Part shown: in pieces, positions 1 through 9,106 of the stretch | How the letters are laid out: every line of letters starts with the position of its first letter | Position numbering within the stretch: position 1 is the first letter of the stretch | NCBI GenBank assembly: GCA_030160035.1 | Contig: BSNO01000003.1 | Span: 1,116,001-1,180,000 of the forward strand | Direction of reading: 5' to 3' | Length of the DNA stretch: 64,000 bases | Source: Rhizobium albus | GTDB lineage: Bacteria > Pseudomonadota > Alphaproteobacteria > Rhizobiales > Rhizobiaceae | Program-made: the position numbers and the translations under genes | Notes under the pieces: model-generated | The model's database searches: none | What the model was told of the DNA's origin: nothing | The model's input: only the letters and a program-made list of their open reading frames with translations

Positions 1-350
1 TCGACCGTCACCCGGCCGCCGGTCTGGCTGACCTGAAGCGTCGGTATGAGGATCTGCGCCACATTGAAATCGCCGGCCGCACTGCGGGACACGCCGTCAA
101 AGATGACGGTGTCTATCGGCACCGGCTGGCCGCCTTCGGGCGTTACCGTCACATCGGAAAAGGTCAGTCGCTCGCCGTCGAGATCGACGCGTTCGTAGCT
201 GAACGTGCCATCCTCGATCGCGACCGAGTTGAGCATGCGGTCGAGAAGCGCATCGGCCACGCCATCCTGGGCAAGCGCTCCGTCCGACAGAACCACGCAT
301 CCACAGGCGACCATGAAGGCAAGCGAAGTCACGGGCATTTTCGAAGCCAT
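1..350 (-). CDS. Secreted protein of unknown function, partial (C-terminus outside window)
   Basis: The minus strand is open from an ATG at 350 to the window edge, about 116 codons without a stop. The first ~27 residues look like a signal peptide: MASKMPVTSLAF, then a small/hydrophobic core ending in LSDGALA-Q. The mature part begins DGVADALLDRMLNSVAIEDG and is rich in Asp, Val and Thr. It reads like an extracytoplasmic beta-rich domain (repeated phrases such as FSYERVDLDGERLTFSDVTV), but I do not recognise a family. It is divergent from parC, with about 180 bp between the starts. The true length and function cannot be judged from here. Confidence 0.6.
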   Translation of the reverse strand, partial: MASKMPVTSLAFMVACGCVVLSDGALAQDGVADALLDRMLNSVAIEDGTFSYERVDLDGERLTFSDVTVTPEGGQPVPIDTVIFDGVSRSAAGDFNVAQILIPTLQVSQTGGRVTV

Positions 351-529
351 GCGTAGGTCTCTCTTGCAGCAGTCATGCGGGAGATTCGTGTCCTGTCCAT
401 CATGGCCGGATTATTGTCCTGATGAAGGCAGCGGGTCCAGAAGACATGCGTGTGGACAAGTCCCGTGACGCAAGCCCGGAGAAGGCTCCGCCTCTTTACG
501 CTCGACACCCCAGGCGATAAGCCCGACGG

Positions 530-2779
530 ATGGGTAAGGACCTTGGACCGCCGCGATCACCGGACGAGATCGAACCGATCGATCTGAAGAAGGCGCTCGA
601 AGAGCGCTACCTTGCCTATGCGCTCTCGACAATCATGCACCGGGCGCTGCCGGACGTGCGCGACGGGCTGAAGCCGGTTCACCGCCGCATCATTTATGCC
701 ATGAGCGAGATGGGTCTGCGTTCGGCCGGATCCTTCCGCAAATGCGCAAAGATCGTCGGCGAGGTCATGGGTAACTTCCACCCCCATGGCGACCAGTCGA
801 TCTACGATGCGCTGGTGCGTCTGGCGCAGGATTTCGCCGTTCGCTATCCGCTGGTCAACGGCCAGGGCAATTTCGGCAATATCGACGGCGATAACGCAGC
901 CGCCATGCGTTACACCGAATCGAAGATGACGGCCGCCGCCGAGCTCATCCTCGAAGGCATCGACGAGGACGCCGTCGATTTTCGCACCACCTACGACGAG
1001 GAAAACAGCGAGCCTACCGTTCTGCCCGGCGCATTCCCGAACCTGCTCGCCAATGGCTCCACCGGCATTGCCGTGGGCATGGCGACCTCGATCCCGCCAC
1101 ACAATGCCGCCGAACTCTGCGACGCCGCTCTCCATCTGATCGAGCATCCCGATGCGTCGGTCGAGGATTTGATGGAGTTTATTCCAGGGCCCGATCTGCC
1201 GACCGGTGGCGTCATGGTGGAGAGCCGGGGCTCGATCCTCGAATCCTACCGCACCGGTCGCGGTGGCTTCCGCGTGCGGGCGCGCTGGGAAACCGAGGAC
1301 ACGGGCCGCGGCGGCTATCAGATCGTCGTCACGGAAATCCCGTACATGGTGCAGAAGGCACGGCTGATCGAAAAGATCGCCGAGCTCTTGAACGCCCGCA
1401 AATTGCCGCTGCTCGACGATGTCCGCGACGAATCGGCCGAAGACGTGCGCCTGGTCCTGATCCCCAAGAGCCGCACGGTCAATCCGCAGCTTCTGATGGA
1501 ATCGCTCTTCCGCGTCACCGATCTCGAAAGCCGCATCCCGCTCAACATGAACGTTCTGAGCATGGGCCGCGTGCCGAAAGTCATGGCGCTGAACGAGGTG
1601 CTGTGGGAGTGGCTGGAACACCGCAAGGACGTGCTGCAGCGGCGGTCGCGCCATCGCCTCGCTGCCATCGAGCGCCGGCTGGAAATCCTCGGCGGCCTTT
1701 TGATCGCCTATCTGAACCTCGACGAGGTGATCCGCATCATCCGCGAGGAGGACGAGCCGAAAGAGGTGCTGATCGCGACCTTCACGCTGACCGAGCTTCA
1801 GGCTGAGTCCATCCTCAACATGCGCCTGCGGCACTTGCGGCGCCTCGAAGAGATGGAAATCCGGCGTGAGTTCGACGAGCTTACGGAAGAAAAGGCCAAG
1901 ATCGAAGGCCTGCTGTCCTCCGACGTCAAGCAGTGGCAGGCGGTGTCCTGGCAGGTGAAGGAGGTCAAGAAGACCTTCGGCAAGGACACGAAGCTCGGCC
2001 GCCGCCGCACGCAGTTCGCCGATGCGCCCGAGACCGATCTGGAGGCCATCCAGCAGGCGATGATCGAGAAGGAGCCGATAACGGTCGTCATCTCTGAAAA
2101 GGGATGGATCCGCGCACTCAAAGGCCACATGTCCGATCTCTCGAGCCTCGCCTTCAAGGATGGCGACAAGCTGAAGACCGCGTTCCCGGCCCAGACGACC
2201 GACAAGATCATTCTGGTCACCACCGGCGGCAAGGCTTTCACGCTCGGCGCAGACAAGCTGCCGGGCGGACGCGGGCACGGCGAACCGCTGCGCATCATGG
2301 TCGAGATGGACAACGACCAGGATATCGTCACCGCCTTCGTCTATGACGCGACCGCCAAGATGATCATCGTCTCCGGCGAAGGAAATGGCTTCGTTGTCGC
2401 CGAAAGCGAGCTTGTCGCGAACACCCGCAAGGGCAAGCAGGTGATGAACGTCAAGCTGCCGGACGAGGCGCGCATGGTCGTTCCCGTCTCCGGCGACAGC
2501 GTTGCCGTGATCGGCGAAAACCGCAAGCTCTTGGTCTTCCCGCTGGTTCAGATTCCCGAGATGAGCCGCGGCAAGGGCGTGCGCCTCCAGCGCTACAAGG
2601 ATGGCGGCATCGCCGATCTCAAGTGCTTCGCCATGGCCGACGGTTTGAGCTGGGCCGATTCGGCCGGTCGGTCCTTCACACGCAACCGGGAAGAGCTGAC
2701 CGAATGGCTGGGCGACCGAGCCCAGGCTGGCCGCATCGCTCCGAAGGGTTTCCCGCGAAGCGGCAAGTTCACTGGCTGA
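530..2779 (+). CDS. parC: DNA topoisomerase IV subunit A
   Basis: The 749 aa product has the ParC/GyrA layout: a breakage-reunion domain (about residues 30-480) followed by a C-terminal beta-propeller region. The catalytic tyrosine is Tyr128 in [10 protein letters not shown]. It decatenates daughter chromosomes with ParE, which is not in this window. ParC rather than GyrA is chosen because the length fits ParC and because the GyrA-box signature was not seen in the C-terminal region. The quinolone-determining segment reads [12 protein letters not shown], so Gln89 sits where E. coli ParC has Ser80. The ATG at 530 lacks a strong Shine-Dalgarno, but homologous sequence begins shortly after it. 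Followed 28 bp later by the MliC-like gene. Confidence 0.95.
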   Translation: MGKDLGPPRSPDEIEPIDLKKALEERYLAYALSTIMHRALPDVRDGLKPVHRRIIYAMSEMGLRSAGSFRKCAKIVGEVMGNFHPHGDQSIYDALVRLAQDFAVRYPLVNGQGNFGNIDGDNAAAMRYTESKMTAAAELILEGIDEDAVDFRTTYDEENSEPTVLPGAFPNLLANGSTGIAVGMATSIPPHNAAELCDAALHLIEHPDASVEDLMEFIPGPDLPTGGVMVESRGSILESYRTGRGGFRVRARWETEDTGRGGYQIVVTEIPYMVQKARLIEKIAELLNARKLPLLDDVRDESAEDVRLVLIPKSRTVNPQLLMESLFRVTDLESRIPLNMNVLSMGRVPKVMALNEVLWEWLEHRKDVLQRRSRHRLAAIERRLEILGGLLIAYLNLDEVIRIIREEDEPKEVLIATFTLTELQAESILNMRLRHLRRLEEMEIRREFDELTEEKAKIEGLLSSDVKQWQAVSWQVKEVKKTFGKDTKLGRRRTQFADAPETDLEAIQQAMIEKEPITVVISEKGWIRALKGHMSDLSSLAFKDGDKLKTAFPAQTTDKIILVTTGGKAFTLGADKLPGGRGHGEPLRIMVEMDNDQDIVTAFVYDATAKMIIVSGEGNGFVVAESELVANTRKGKQVMNVKLPDEARMVVPVSGDSVAVIGENRKLLVFPLVQIPEMSRGKGVRLQRYKDGGIADLKCFAMADGLSWADSAGRSFTRNREELTEWLGDRAQAGRIAPKGFPRSGKFTG

Positions 2780-2807
2780 AGCTCCGAGAGAGGGGACGAG
2801 GTCGAAC

Positions 2808-3167
2808 ATGGTCCGCTTCGCATCCACAGCTCTCGGCGTCACTGTACTGGCATTGGTGACGTCGGCGTTCGCCCAAGACGAGGCGCCTGCCTATGAAGGC
2901 GTCGTCGCCACCTATGTCTGCGCCGACGGCGCTGAGATCGACATCGCCTATCTCAACATGGCGAGCGGGCTATCGCTTGCAGTCGTGCGCGCCGACGGCG
3001 TCATGCACGTGATGGAGACCATCATCAGCGGCTCCGGCGCGCGCTATGCGACGGCCGGCGAAGGCGAACGCTTCGTCTGGTGGTCCAAGGGCAATAAGGG
3101 AAGTCTGTACCGTGGCAGCGATGGCGCAGAAGAGATCCTGCATCAGGACTGCATCGAAAAGGATTAG
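2808..3167 (+). CDS. MliC-like secreted C-type lysozyme inhibitor family protein
   Basis: A 119 aa protein with a clear signal peptide (MVRFASTALGVTVLALVTSAFA-Q, about 22 residues). The mature domain has the MliC pattern: a Cys near the start (YVCADGAEIDI), a central SGSGARYA stretch, FVWWSKGN, and a second Cys near the end (HQDC). MliC family proteins inhibit C-type lysozyme in the periplasm. There is no lipobox Cys at the cleavage site, so this one is probably soluble rather than membrane-anchored. The start has a purine-rich leader (gaggtcgaac). It lies just downstream of parC on the same strand and converges with bpt. Family assignment is by pattern. Confidence 0.75.
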   Translation: MVRFASTALGVTVLALVTSAFAQDEAPAYEGVVATYVCADGAEIDIAYLNMASGLSLAVVRADGVMHVMETIISGSGARYATAGEGERFVWWSKGNKGSLYRGSDGAEEILHQDCIEKD

Positions 3168-3194
3168 AAGCGGCCTGCCAAGGCCTGCCTGAGA

Positions 3195-3950
3195 TCAGAC
3201 CGCGTCGCGAAACCGTTCCCAGCCACGCGCGCCGAGATGTTCCTGGGGCAGGAACTTCGTCTTGTAATCCATCTTCCGCGAGCCGGCGACCCAGTAGCCG
3301 AGATAGACATGCGGCTGGCCGCGCTGGCGCGTGCGCGCAATGTGGTCGAGGATCATGAAGCTGCCGAGCGAGCGATCGCGGTGCTCTGGATCGTAGAAGG
3401 AATAGACCATCGACATGCCGTCGCCCATGACGTCTGACAGCGCCACGGCGATGAGCGGCCCCGTCGACTTGCCGGTGATGCGGCTGTCGGGGTCGGCGAT
3501 CCGGTATTCGATGATCTTCGTCTCGACATGGCTGTCTTCGACCATCATCGCGTAATCGAGCACGGTCATGTCCGACATGCCGCCCTTGCGGTGCCGAGCA
3601 TCGAGGTAATCGCGAAACAGCGAATATTGTTCGCTCGACGGTTCTGCCGGATATTCGATCGCGATGAGGTCGGAGTTGCGTTGAAGCACACGGCGCATCG
3701 AGCGCGACGGCTGAAACTCATCGACGAGAATGCGCACGGAAATGCAGGCACGGCACGTCTCGCAGGCGGGGCGATAAGCAATGTTCTGCGAGCGCCTGAA
3801 GCCGCCCTGCGTCAGCAGATCGTTGAGATCGCTCGCTTTCTCGCCGACGAGATGCGTGAAGACCTTCCTCTCGAACTGGCCTTCGAGATAAGGGCAGGGC
3901 GAGGGGGCCGTCAGGAAAAACTGCGGAGATTGGACGGGATGGCTGGTCAT
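3195..3950 (-). CDS. bpt: Aspartate/glutamate leucyltransferase (Bpt, N-end rule)
   Basis: The 251 aa product matches the bacterial leucyltransferase that adds Leu to N-terminal Asp/Glu, marking proteins for ClpAPS degradation. Visible signatures are [18 protein letters not shown] near the N-terminus, [21 protein letters not shown] with its Cys cluster, the central [14 protein letters not shown], and [15 protein letters not shown] at the C-terminus. The start at 3950 (MTSHPVQ) is chosen because rhizobial homologues begin at this point; an upstream in-frame ATG at 4001 would add an unrelated 17-residue tail. It converges on the MliC-like gene with 27 bp between the stops. Confidence 0.93.
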   Translation of the reverse strand: MTSHPVQSPQFFLTAPSPCPYLEGQFERKVFTHLVGEKASDLNDLLTQGGFRRSQNIAYRPACETCRACISVRILVDEFQPSRSMRRVLQRNSDLIAIEYPAEPSSEQYSLFRDYLDARHRKGGMSDMTVLDYAMMVEDSHVETKIIEYRIADPDSRITGKSTGPLIAVALSDVMGDGMSMVYSFYDPEHRDRSLGSFMILDHIARTRQRGQPHVYLGYWVAGSRKMDYKTKFLPQEHLGARGWERFRDAV

Positions 3951-4085
3951 CGCGCTCGATCGAAGATTCTTGCCCTCTTGATCCCCCATACCATGGCGCA
4001 AGCTGCGGAAACGTCAACTGGATCGTTGAAGACCGACCGCGTCGGCTGACTGCCGAAAGGAAAAGGGCACGGTGCGCTCGGCATC

Positions 4086-4111
4086 GACGAGCCCGCCCGC
4101 GCGGGCTCGTC
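4086..4111 (-). terminator. Perfect 11-bp hairpin downstream of the RDD gene
   Basis: GACGAGCCCGC (4086-4096) and GCGGGCTCGTC (4101-4111) form a perfect 11-bp stem with a 4-nt loop. It lies 20 bp past the stop of the RDD gene, which is transcribed leftward, and before the bpt start. There is no long T tract, so it is a weak or Rho-assisted terminator candidate. Confidence 0.55.
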
Positions 4112-4130
4112 TCTTCGTGTCGATAAAAGC

Positions 4131-4616
4131 TCAGCGAAGCGCGCTGGTGCGCAGCACGACGGTGCCGAGCAACATGTCGTGAACCAGTCGCTTGCGGTCG
4201 AGAAAGAGGCTCGCCAGCAGGATCAACGGCGTGAGGATCACGTTGCCGGCCCAGAAGACCACCGCGTGAACCATGGCCAGCATCGTGTCGACTGGACGGC
4301 CGTCGGTGCGCGCGATCATGATGCCCATGAGCCGCATGCCGGGCGTCGCCTGGTTCGGCCCGCCCATCGTGAAGCCCACATAGGGCAGGGCGACGAGCGC
4401 GAAGAGCACACCATAGAGCGCCCAGCCGAGGCCGAGCGTCAGAAGGCCGATGAAGAACACGATGACCGCGACTGGAATGCTGAGCAGAAGCACGATCGTG
4501 TAATCGATGCAGAAAGCCAGCATGCGCCGCGTGCGCACGCCTTCGTAGGAACGCCAGTCGTCCAGTGCGCCGGTCTGCAGCGGTACGGCTTCGTCAATCT
4601 GGGCCTGCGTCGTCAT
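4131..4616 (-). CDS. RDD family inner-membrane protein
   Basis: The 161 aa protein has the RDD family layout: a short cytoplasmic N-terminus with the basic motif GVRTRRMLAFCIDY, two adjacent hydrophobic helices (about residues 38-85), the GPNQATPGMRLMGI stretch, a further membrane segment (about 112-138) and a C-terminal DRKRLVHDMLLGTVV. The family is thought to include small membrane carriers, possibly for ions or compatible solutes, but its substrate here is unknown. Transcribed leftward, upstream of bpt; the hairpin at 4086-4111 separates the two. Confidence 0.88.
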   Translation of the reverse strand: MTTQAQIDEAVPLQTGALDDWRSYEGVRTRRMLAFCIDYTIVLLLSIPVAVIVFFIGLLTLGLGWALYGVLFALVALPYVGFTMGGPNQATPGMRLMGIMIARTDGRPVDTMLAMVHAVVFWAGNVILTPLILLASLFLDRKRLVHDMLLGTVVLRTSALR

Positions 4617-4704
4617 CGTCCAATCCGTCCTCGTTCTTGCCCCTGATCGGGCCGCACTGATGTGGGGAGGGCGGTTGCTTTATTCAACGAGGTACGAAAT
4701 CACG

Positions 4705-5751
4705 TCACCGCCGCGAAAGCAGCGTGGCAACCTCCGGTGCGAAATAGGTGAGGATGCCGTCGCAGCCGGCGCGCTTGAAGGCGAGCAGGGTTTCCAGCAT
4801 CACCTTCTCGCCGTCGATCCAGCCATTGGCGGCGGCAGCCCGGATCATCGAATATTCGCCCGACACCTGGTAGGCGAAAGTCGGCATGGCGAAGGCGTCC
4901 TTCAGCCGCGCGATGATGTCGAGATAGGGTTGCCCCGGCTTCACCATCAGCATGTCGGCGCCTTCCTCGACGTCGAGCGCCGCTTCGCGCACGGCCTCGT
5001 CGCTATTGGCGGGGTCGATGTAATAGGTGCGCTTGTCGCCCTTCAGCAATCCGCCGGTGCCGATCGCCTCGCGGTAAGGCCCGTAATAGGCCGACGCGAA
5101 TTTCGTCGCATAGGACATGATGCCGACATTCTGGTGCCCGGCCTCATCGAGCGCCCGGCGGATCGCGCCGATGCGTCCATCCATCATGTCGGATGGCGCG
5201 ATGATGTCGGAACCGGCATCGGCCTGGATCACGGCCGCCTGTGCGATTTGAGAAACGGTGTCGTCGTTGAGGATCTGGCCGTCCTTCAGGATGCCGTCAT
5301 GGCCGTGGCTGGTAAAAGGATCGAGCGCCACGTCGGTGATGATCCCGATATGCGGCACTGCCTTCTTGATGGCCCGCGTCGCCTCGTTGATCAGATTGTC
5401 GCTCGCGAGGCTGTGCGAGCCCGTCTCGTCGCGCAGATTCATGGAAATGTTGGGGAAGGTGGCGAGCGCCGGAATGCCGAGATCGGCCGCGCGCTTGGCT
5501 TCTTCCACCGCCATGTCGACGGTCAGCCGCTCGACACCCGGCATGGCATCGATGCTTTCGCGACGATTGTCGCCCGGGATCAGGAATATCGGCCAGATCA
5601 GATCGTCCACCGTCAGCCGGTTCTCCTGCACGAGGCGGCGCGTCCAATCCGCCTTGCGGTTGCGGCGCATGCGGCGGTGGCCGGTGATGTCGTCGACGAG
5701 ATTAGAACCGGTCTGATGACCTGTAGCGGGGGAGGTGACGTGCCTGTTCAT
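4705..5751 (-). CDS. hemB: Delta-aminolevulinic acid dehydratase (porphobilinogen synthase)
   Basis: The 348 aa enzyme condenses two ALA molecules to porphobilinogen in tetrapyrrole synthesis. It shows both Schiff-base lysine contexts, SYATKFASAYYGPYREA and DMLMVKPGQPYLD, plus APSDMMDGRIGAIR. The start at 5751 is supported by AGGAG about 7 nt upstream (ccaggagccggcc-ATG) and gives a length close to the usual ~337 aa. The open frame continues upstream past 6200, but that part is antisense to the DUF6163 gene and has no HemB similarity. The rhizobial N-terminal extension (MNRHVTSPATGHQ) before the conserved RRMRRN is normal for this group. Confidence 0.95.
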   Translation of the reverse strand: MNRHVTSPATGHQTGSNLVDDITGHRRMRRNRKADWTRRLVQENRLTVDDLIWPIFLIPGDNRRESIDAMPGVERLTVDMAVEEAKRAADLGIPALATFPNISMNLRDETGSHSLASDNLINEATRAIKKAVPHIGIITDVALDPFTSHGHDGILKDGQILNDDTVSQIAQAAVIQADAGSDIIAPSDMMDGRIGAIRRALDEAGHQNVGIMSYATKFASAYYGPYREAIGTGGLLKGDKRTYYIDPANSDEAVREAALDVEEGADMLMVKPGQPYLDIIARLKDAFAMPTFAYQVSGEYSMIRAAAANGWIDGEKVMLETLLAFKRAGCDGILTYFAPEVATLLSRR

Positions 5752-5892
5752 GGCCGGCTCCTGGATGCGTTTCTTGAGCTTCTGGCAGCGGACGCTGCGG
5801 CTGGCCGGGCATAGCACAGCCGCAATCGCGCCACTACCCGCATGGCATTGCGCCTTGAGCGTCTCGATGTCGCGTGGCACACACGGGCGACG

Positions 5893-6351
5893 ATGAATGA
5901 CGGAAACCAGACGATGCTGCTTGAGAGCGATGCGCGACCGAGGGAAACGCTGACCTTCCGGCTGTTCAACATCTTCCAGCGGCTGGTCGCGATCGGCGCG
6001 CTGGTATCGGCGTTGCATTACTGGGCATTGTTGTCCGGCCTCTATGGCGGCGAATTGTGGCGCTTCGATCTGATGCCCGTCCATTGGCGGGTCGCTGCCA
6101 CCGCGCTTGCGGTCCTGTTTCCCGTCGCAGCCGTCGGGCTGTGGATGCCGGTATCCTGGGGGCCGGTCATCTGGTTCTGCGCCGCAGCCACCGAAATCAC
6201 CATGCATCTCGGCTTTCCGTCGCTCTTCGGCCAGAACCTTGTCGTCGCCGCGCTGCACATCCTCGTCATTTCGATCTATGCAGCTTTGCGCGGCGTTCTT
6301 TATGTCGAGAAGCTCCGTTCGCGCCGACCGGTAAGGGTTGATTCACTCTGA
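5893..6351 (+). CDS. DUF6163 family membrane protein
   Basis: The product is about 152 aa with four likely membrane helices: FQRLVAIGALVSALHYWALL, WRVAATALAVLFPVAAVGLW, a third around GPVIWFCAAATEITMHLG, and NLVVAALHILVISIYAALRG. It matches the uncharacterised DUF6163 family found beside hemB and ldtR in Rhizobiales. An in-frame ATG at 5842 is possible, but the start at 5893 (MNDGNQ) matches the family better. Function is unknown. It is divergent from hemB and lies upstream of ldtR, a conserved arrangement. Confidence 0.75.
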   Translation: MNDGNQTMLLESDARPRETLTFRLFNIFQRLVAIGALVSALHYWALLSGLYGGELWRFDLMPVHWRVAATALAVLFPVAAVGLWMPVSWGPVIWFCAAATEITMHLGFPSLFGQNLVVAALHILVISIYAALRGVLYVEKLRSRRPVRVDSL

Positions 6352-6485
6352 CACACGGAGGCACTTCGGTAAGGCGCTGTTAATGCTAGCCTTTAAGTCC
6401 AATTTTATGGGTATTCGATAGGGTCTCTCCCAAGGCGGAAGAAAACAACAGCCGCCAACAGGGATCACGGAGAGGCTCGAAAACA

Positions 6486-6992
6486 ATGGCACAGGCAAAG
6501 CTGCAGTCCAACGAAACGCAGAACCGCGAAGGTGCTCTTCGCAATCTTTATCTGGAATCGCTCCAGTTGGTGGAGCGCCTTCACCGCCGTCTGCTCGACG
6601 TCATCAAGGATGAGTTCGACCGCAAGGGACAGAGCGACATCAACGCCGTCCAGGCGCTGCTCCTGTTCAACATTGGCAATTCGGAGCTGACCGCAGGCGA
6701 GCTTCGTTCGCGCGGCTACTATCTCGGCTCCAACGTCTCCTACAACCTCAAGAAGCTGGTCGATCTCGGCTTCATCAACCACCAGCGCTCGCGCATCGAC
6801 CGCCGCTCGGTCCGCGTCAGCCTGACCGACAAGGGCAACGAGATCGCCAAGGTCGTCGGCGCGCTCTATGACCGTCACATCGGCTCGATCGAACAGGTCG
6901 GCGGCATCGGCACCGACGATTTCGAGAAGATGAACAAGTTGATGCAGCGCCTCGACCGGTTCTGGAACGACCAGATCCTCTACCGCCTCTAA
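6486..6992 (+). CDS. ldtR: MarR-family transcriptional regulator LdtR
   Basis: The 168 aa product matches LdtR, the winged-helix regulator described in Liberibacter asiaticus and Sinorhizobium that controls an L,D-transpeptidase gene and stress tolerance. The wHTH spans about residues 50-120, with INAVQALLLFNIGNSELTAG, the recognition region RGYYLGSNVSYNLKKLVD, and the wing HQRSRIDRRSVRVSLT. GGAGAGG lies upstream of the ATG. The next gene on the same strand is the L,D-transpeptidase, which strengthens the name. The 384-bp spacer between them holds a 16-nt palindrome (7081-7096) that could be its operator; that link is inference. Confidence 0.93.
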   Translation: MAQAKLQSNETQNREGALRNLYLESLQLVERLHRRLLDVIKDEFDRKGQSDINAVQALLLFNIGNSELTAGELRSRGYYLGSNVSYNLKKLVDLGFINHQRSRIDRRSVRVSLTDKGNEIAKVVGALYDRHIGSIEQVGGIGTDDFEKMNKLMQRLDRFWNDQILYRL

Positions 6993-7012
6993 GGCAACCC
7001 GACCTTCGACCA

Positions 7013-7065
7013 CCTCCGGTCCCGACCTCCGATCGCTGCAGCTTCCCTGCTGTTGCGACCGGAGG
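7013..7065 (+). terminator. Possible terminator hairpin after ldtR
   Basis: CCTCCGGTC (7013-7021) and GACCGGAGG (7057-7065) are perfectly complementary around a 35-nt loop that itself contains gctgcagc. It begins 21 bp after the ldtR stop. The long loop and the lack of a T run make it a weak terminator candidate. Confidence 0.35.
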
Positions 7066-7080
7066 CCGCAGGTCGTTTAA

Positions 7081-7096
7081 GTTGCAGTCCTGCAAC
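7081..7096. promoter_or_regulatory. 16-nt palindrome GTTGCAG-TC-CTGCAAC, candidate LdtR operator
   Basis: Perfect 7-bp arms are separated by 2 nt. The size and symmetry suit a dimeric MarR-family repressor, and the site lies between ldtR and the gene LdtR is known to control in relatives. The site is seen directly; its use by LdtR is inference. No second copy was found upstream of ldtR itself. Confidence 0.35.
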
Positions 7097-7376
7097 GGCG
7101 AAGATCGTATTTCGCTGTTCCTCGTCCAAGCCGGTTCCCGGCCATTCCTGAATCACGAATTGGCCATATTGCGATGACACCTCTTTGGATGAAGAGGGCA
7201 GACGGGGCGTTCCAATGTGCCGCCGAGCTCGCCGAAACCCCAAAGTACCGACGCTCGCGAATTTGTGAATGCGATCGCGGACCGGCAGCTTTCCAGGGTT
7301 TCGTTTCATTAACTATACGGATGATAGCTTCACGGCTCCTGCGTCTAGAACGTCCCGAATGAAATGGTGTGGTTGA

Positions 7377-8648
7377 ATGGCGATGAAAAACGGATTTGAA
7401 CGGCTGTCCCGGCGCGCGTTTCTTTCGAGTGCGGCAACGGTAGGTGCTACCGCTTTTGCTGGAGCAGCAAGTGCCCAGACTGTGCTCGATTCCATTCTGA
7501 ATGCACCTCGGCGCGGCAACTGGGACGACCAGTTCGATGCTCGTGGCACGCGCGGCGTCGAGCAGGTGACCTCGAACGTTCCGGTGCTGAGCCTCGATAC
7601 GGTGAATTACACCAATTTCGCGCTGATCGATTACCAGAACATCGTCCGTAACGGTGGCTGGCCCTATGTGCCGGAAACGCGCCTGCAGCTCGGCGCGACC
7701 GACCCGGCCGTCCAGCCGCTGCGCCAGCGCCTGATGATTTCCGGTGATCTGCCAATGGATGCCGGCATGTCTCTGGCTTTCGATTCCTACGTGGATGGAG
7801 CAGTCAAGCGGTTCCAGGCGCGCCACGGCCTTCCTGCCGATGGTGTAATGGGCGAACTGACCTTCAAGGCGCTGAACGTGCCGGCTGATATCCGTCTCGG
7901 CCAGCTCGAAACCAACGTCGTGCGCCTGCAGACAATGGCCGGCGATCTTGGCCCGCGTCACGTTGCGGTCAATATTCCTGCGGCGGCGATCGAGGCTGTT
8001 GAAGGCAATCAGGTCGCTTCGCGCCACACGGCCGTTGTAGGCAAGATCGACCGTCAGACCCCGATTCTGAATTCGCAGATCCACGAGGTCATCCTTAATC
8101 CGACCTGGACCGCGCCGCGCTCGATCATCGAGAAGGACATCATGCCGCTGATGCGGCAGAACCCGAACTATTTGACGGAAAACAGCATTCGTTTGTTCGA
8201 CGGGCAGGGCAATGAAGTGCCCCCGTCCTCCGTCGACTGGAACGCCGCACAGGCACCCAATTTGATGTTCCGGCAGGACCCCGGCGCGATCAACGCCATG
8301 GCTTCGACCAAGATCAACTTCCACAACGAGCATGCCGTGTATATGCACGACACGCCGCAGCAGAACTTGTTCTTCAACGAGGTTCGCTTCGATTCGTCGG
8401 GCTGTGTGCGTGTGCAGAACGTGCGCGATCTTTCGCTCTGGATCCTGCGTGACACGCCGGGCTGGAACCGCCAGCGGATGGAGCAGGTGATTGCGACCCG
8501 CCAGGTCAACCCGATCGCCGTCAACAATCCGGTGCCGGTGTACTTCACCTACATCACGGCCTGGGCGACGTCCGACCGCGTGGTGCAGTTCCGCGACGAT
8601 ATCTACAAGCGCGATGGCGCGCCGGAACTGGCGATGCAGGAAGGCTGA
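7377..8648 (+). CDS. ldtP: L,D-transpeptidase with peptidoglycan-binding domain (LdtP-type)
   Basis: The 423 aa exported enzyme forms or edits 3-3 cross-links or other L,D-linkages in peptidoglycan. The N-terminus has a Tat-like twin-arginine signal (LSRRAFLSSAATVGATAFAG, cleavage after AASA). A PG-binding type-1 domain lies around residues 140-170 (FQARHGLPADGVMGELTFKAL), and the YkuD catalytic domain spans about 220-350. Active-site pieces are MHDTPQ and FDSSGCVRVQN, the latter with the catalytic Cys. It is downstream of ldtR, its likely regulator, and is closed by a strong terminator at 8675. ATG at 7377 or 7383 is possible; neither has a clear Shine-Dalgarno. Confidence 0.92.
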   Translation: MAMKNGFERLSRRAFLSSAATVGATAFAGAASAQTVLDSILNAPRRGNWDDQFDARGTRGVEQVTSNVPVLSLDTVNYTNFALIDYQNIVRNGGWPYVPETRLQLGATDPAVQPLRQRLMISGDLPMDAGMSLAFDSYVDGAVKRFQARHGLPADGVMGELTFKALNVPADIRLGQLETNVVRLQTMAGDLGPRHVAVNIPAAAIEAVEGNQVASRHTAVVGKIDRQTPILNSQIHEVILNPTWTAPRSIIEKDIMPLMRQNPNYLTENSIRLFDGQGNEVPPSSVDWNAAQAPNLMFRQDPGAINAMASTKINFHNEHAVYMHDTPQQNLFFNEVRFDSSGCVRVQNVRDLSLWILRDTPGWNRQRMEQVIATRQVNPIAVNNPVPVYFTYITAWATSDRVVQFRDDIYKRDGAPELAMQEG

Positions 8649-8674
8649 TCTTCCTGATCAACCGGAATCTTCTG

Positions 8675-8696
8675 ATGGCCGCCGAAAGGCGGCCAT
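8675..8696 (+). terminator. Rho-independent terminator of ldtP
   Basis: ATGGCCGCC (8675-8683), loop GAAA, GGCGGCCAT (8688-8696), followed by TTT. The 9-bp GC-rich stem with a GNRA tetraloop lies 26 bp after the ldtP stop. Confidence 0.85.
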
Positions 8697-8723
8697 TTTG
8701 CTTTGTGCGCCTCTACAATGACG

Positions 8724-8957
8724 CTAGGGGGCTTCATCTGGCCGAGCAGCGCAGGGCTTGGCTGCGGCAAAGCGCCCATGCTCCAGCACGAGGGTGCAGG
8801 TGATCAAAGACTCATATCGGTTGAGGGCCTGAGCTGATGGCGTGAAGGCCTCCACAACGAGCCCAATCGTCATCGCGATGATCAGCGCGAGCGCGCCGAG
8901 CAGTATGGATTTGAGGAAGCACGTTCCGCGAAGTCGGATGCACGTTTTGTCATTCAA
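8724..8957 (-). CDS. Small putative exported or membrane protein
   Basis: An open frame of about 77 codons from a TTG at 8957 (AGGAG four bases upstream) or 87 codons from an ATG at 8987. It encodes one hydrophobic helix (LLGALALIIAMTIGLVVEAF) followed by PSAQA-LN, which resembles a signal-peptidase site. A short tail with two Cys follows (ITCTLVLEHGRFAAAKPC). No family is recognised. The hydrophobic segment and the start context favour a real gene, but it sits alone in a ~500-bp gap between ldtP and the dioxygenase gene, so it may be spurious. The rest of the gap (8988-9106) shows nothing I can name. Confidence 0.35.
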   Translation of the reverse strand: MNDKTCIRLRGTCFLKSILLGALALIIAMTIGLVVEAFTPSAQALNRYESLITCTLVLEHGRFAAAKPCAARPDEAP

Positions 8958-9106
8958 GAATCTCCTACCGATCTGCTGTCCACGCACCCAACACGCATCA
9001 TCGGGAGACCGTTCCTCATCTCAACGGGCGAGCGGCGCCATCCCCCAAGATCACGCCGCTCATGGATAATGAAGTGTTACTGAAGGCGAGCGTCGCCGAA
9101 AACGAA

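Larger units (their letters stand above)
6993..7376. other. Intergenic region between ldtR and ldtP with two inverted repeats
   Basis: No convincing gene is present in these 384 bp; short open frames here lack coding character. The region contains a long-loop hairpin (7013-7065), a tight palindrome (7081-7096) and then the ldtP promoter region. I could not place a confident -35/-10 pair, although cattaactatacgg (around 7310-7320) is the most AT-rich candidate. Confidence 0.5.

Noticed and set aside
557-2842. 761-codon open frame antisense to parC
   Set aside because: It mirrors parC codon by codon, as expected from high third-position GC. The product is a Leu/His/Asp-rich string with no recognisable domain, while parC is certain.
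5752-6258. Upstream extension of the hemB frame to 6258
   Set aside because: The added residues are antisense to the DUF6163 gene and unlike any HemB; the ATG at 5751 has a clear ribosome site.
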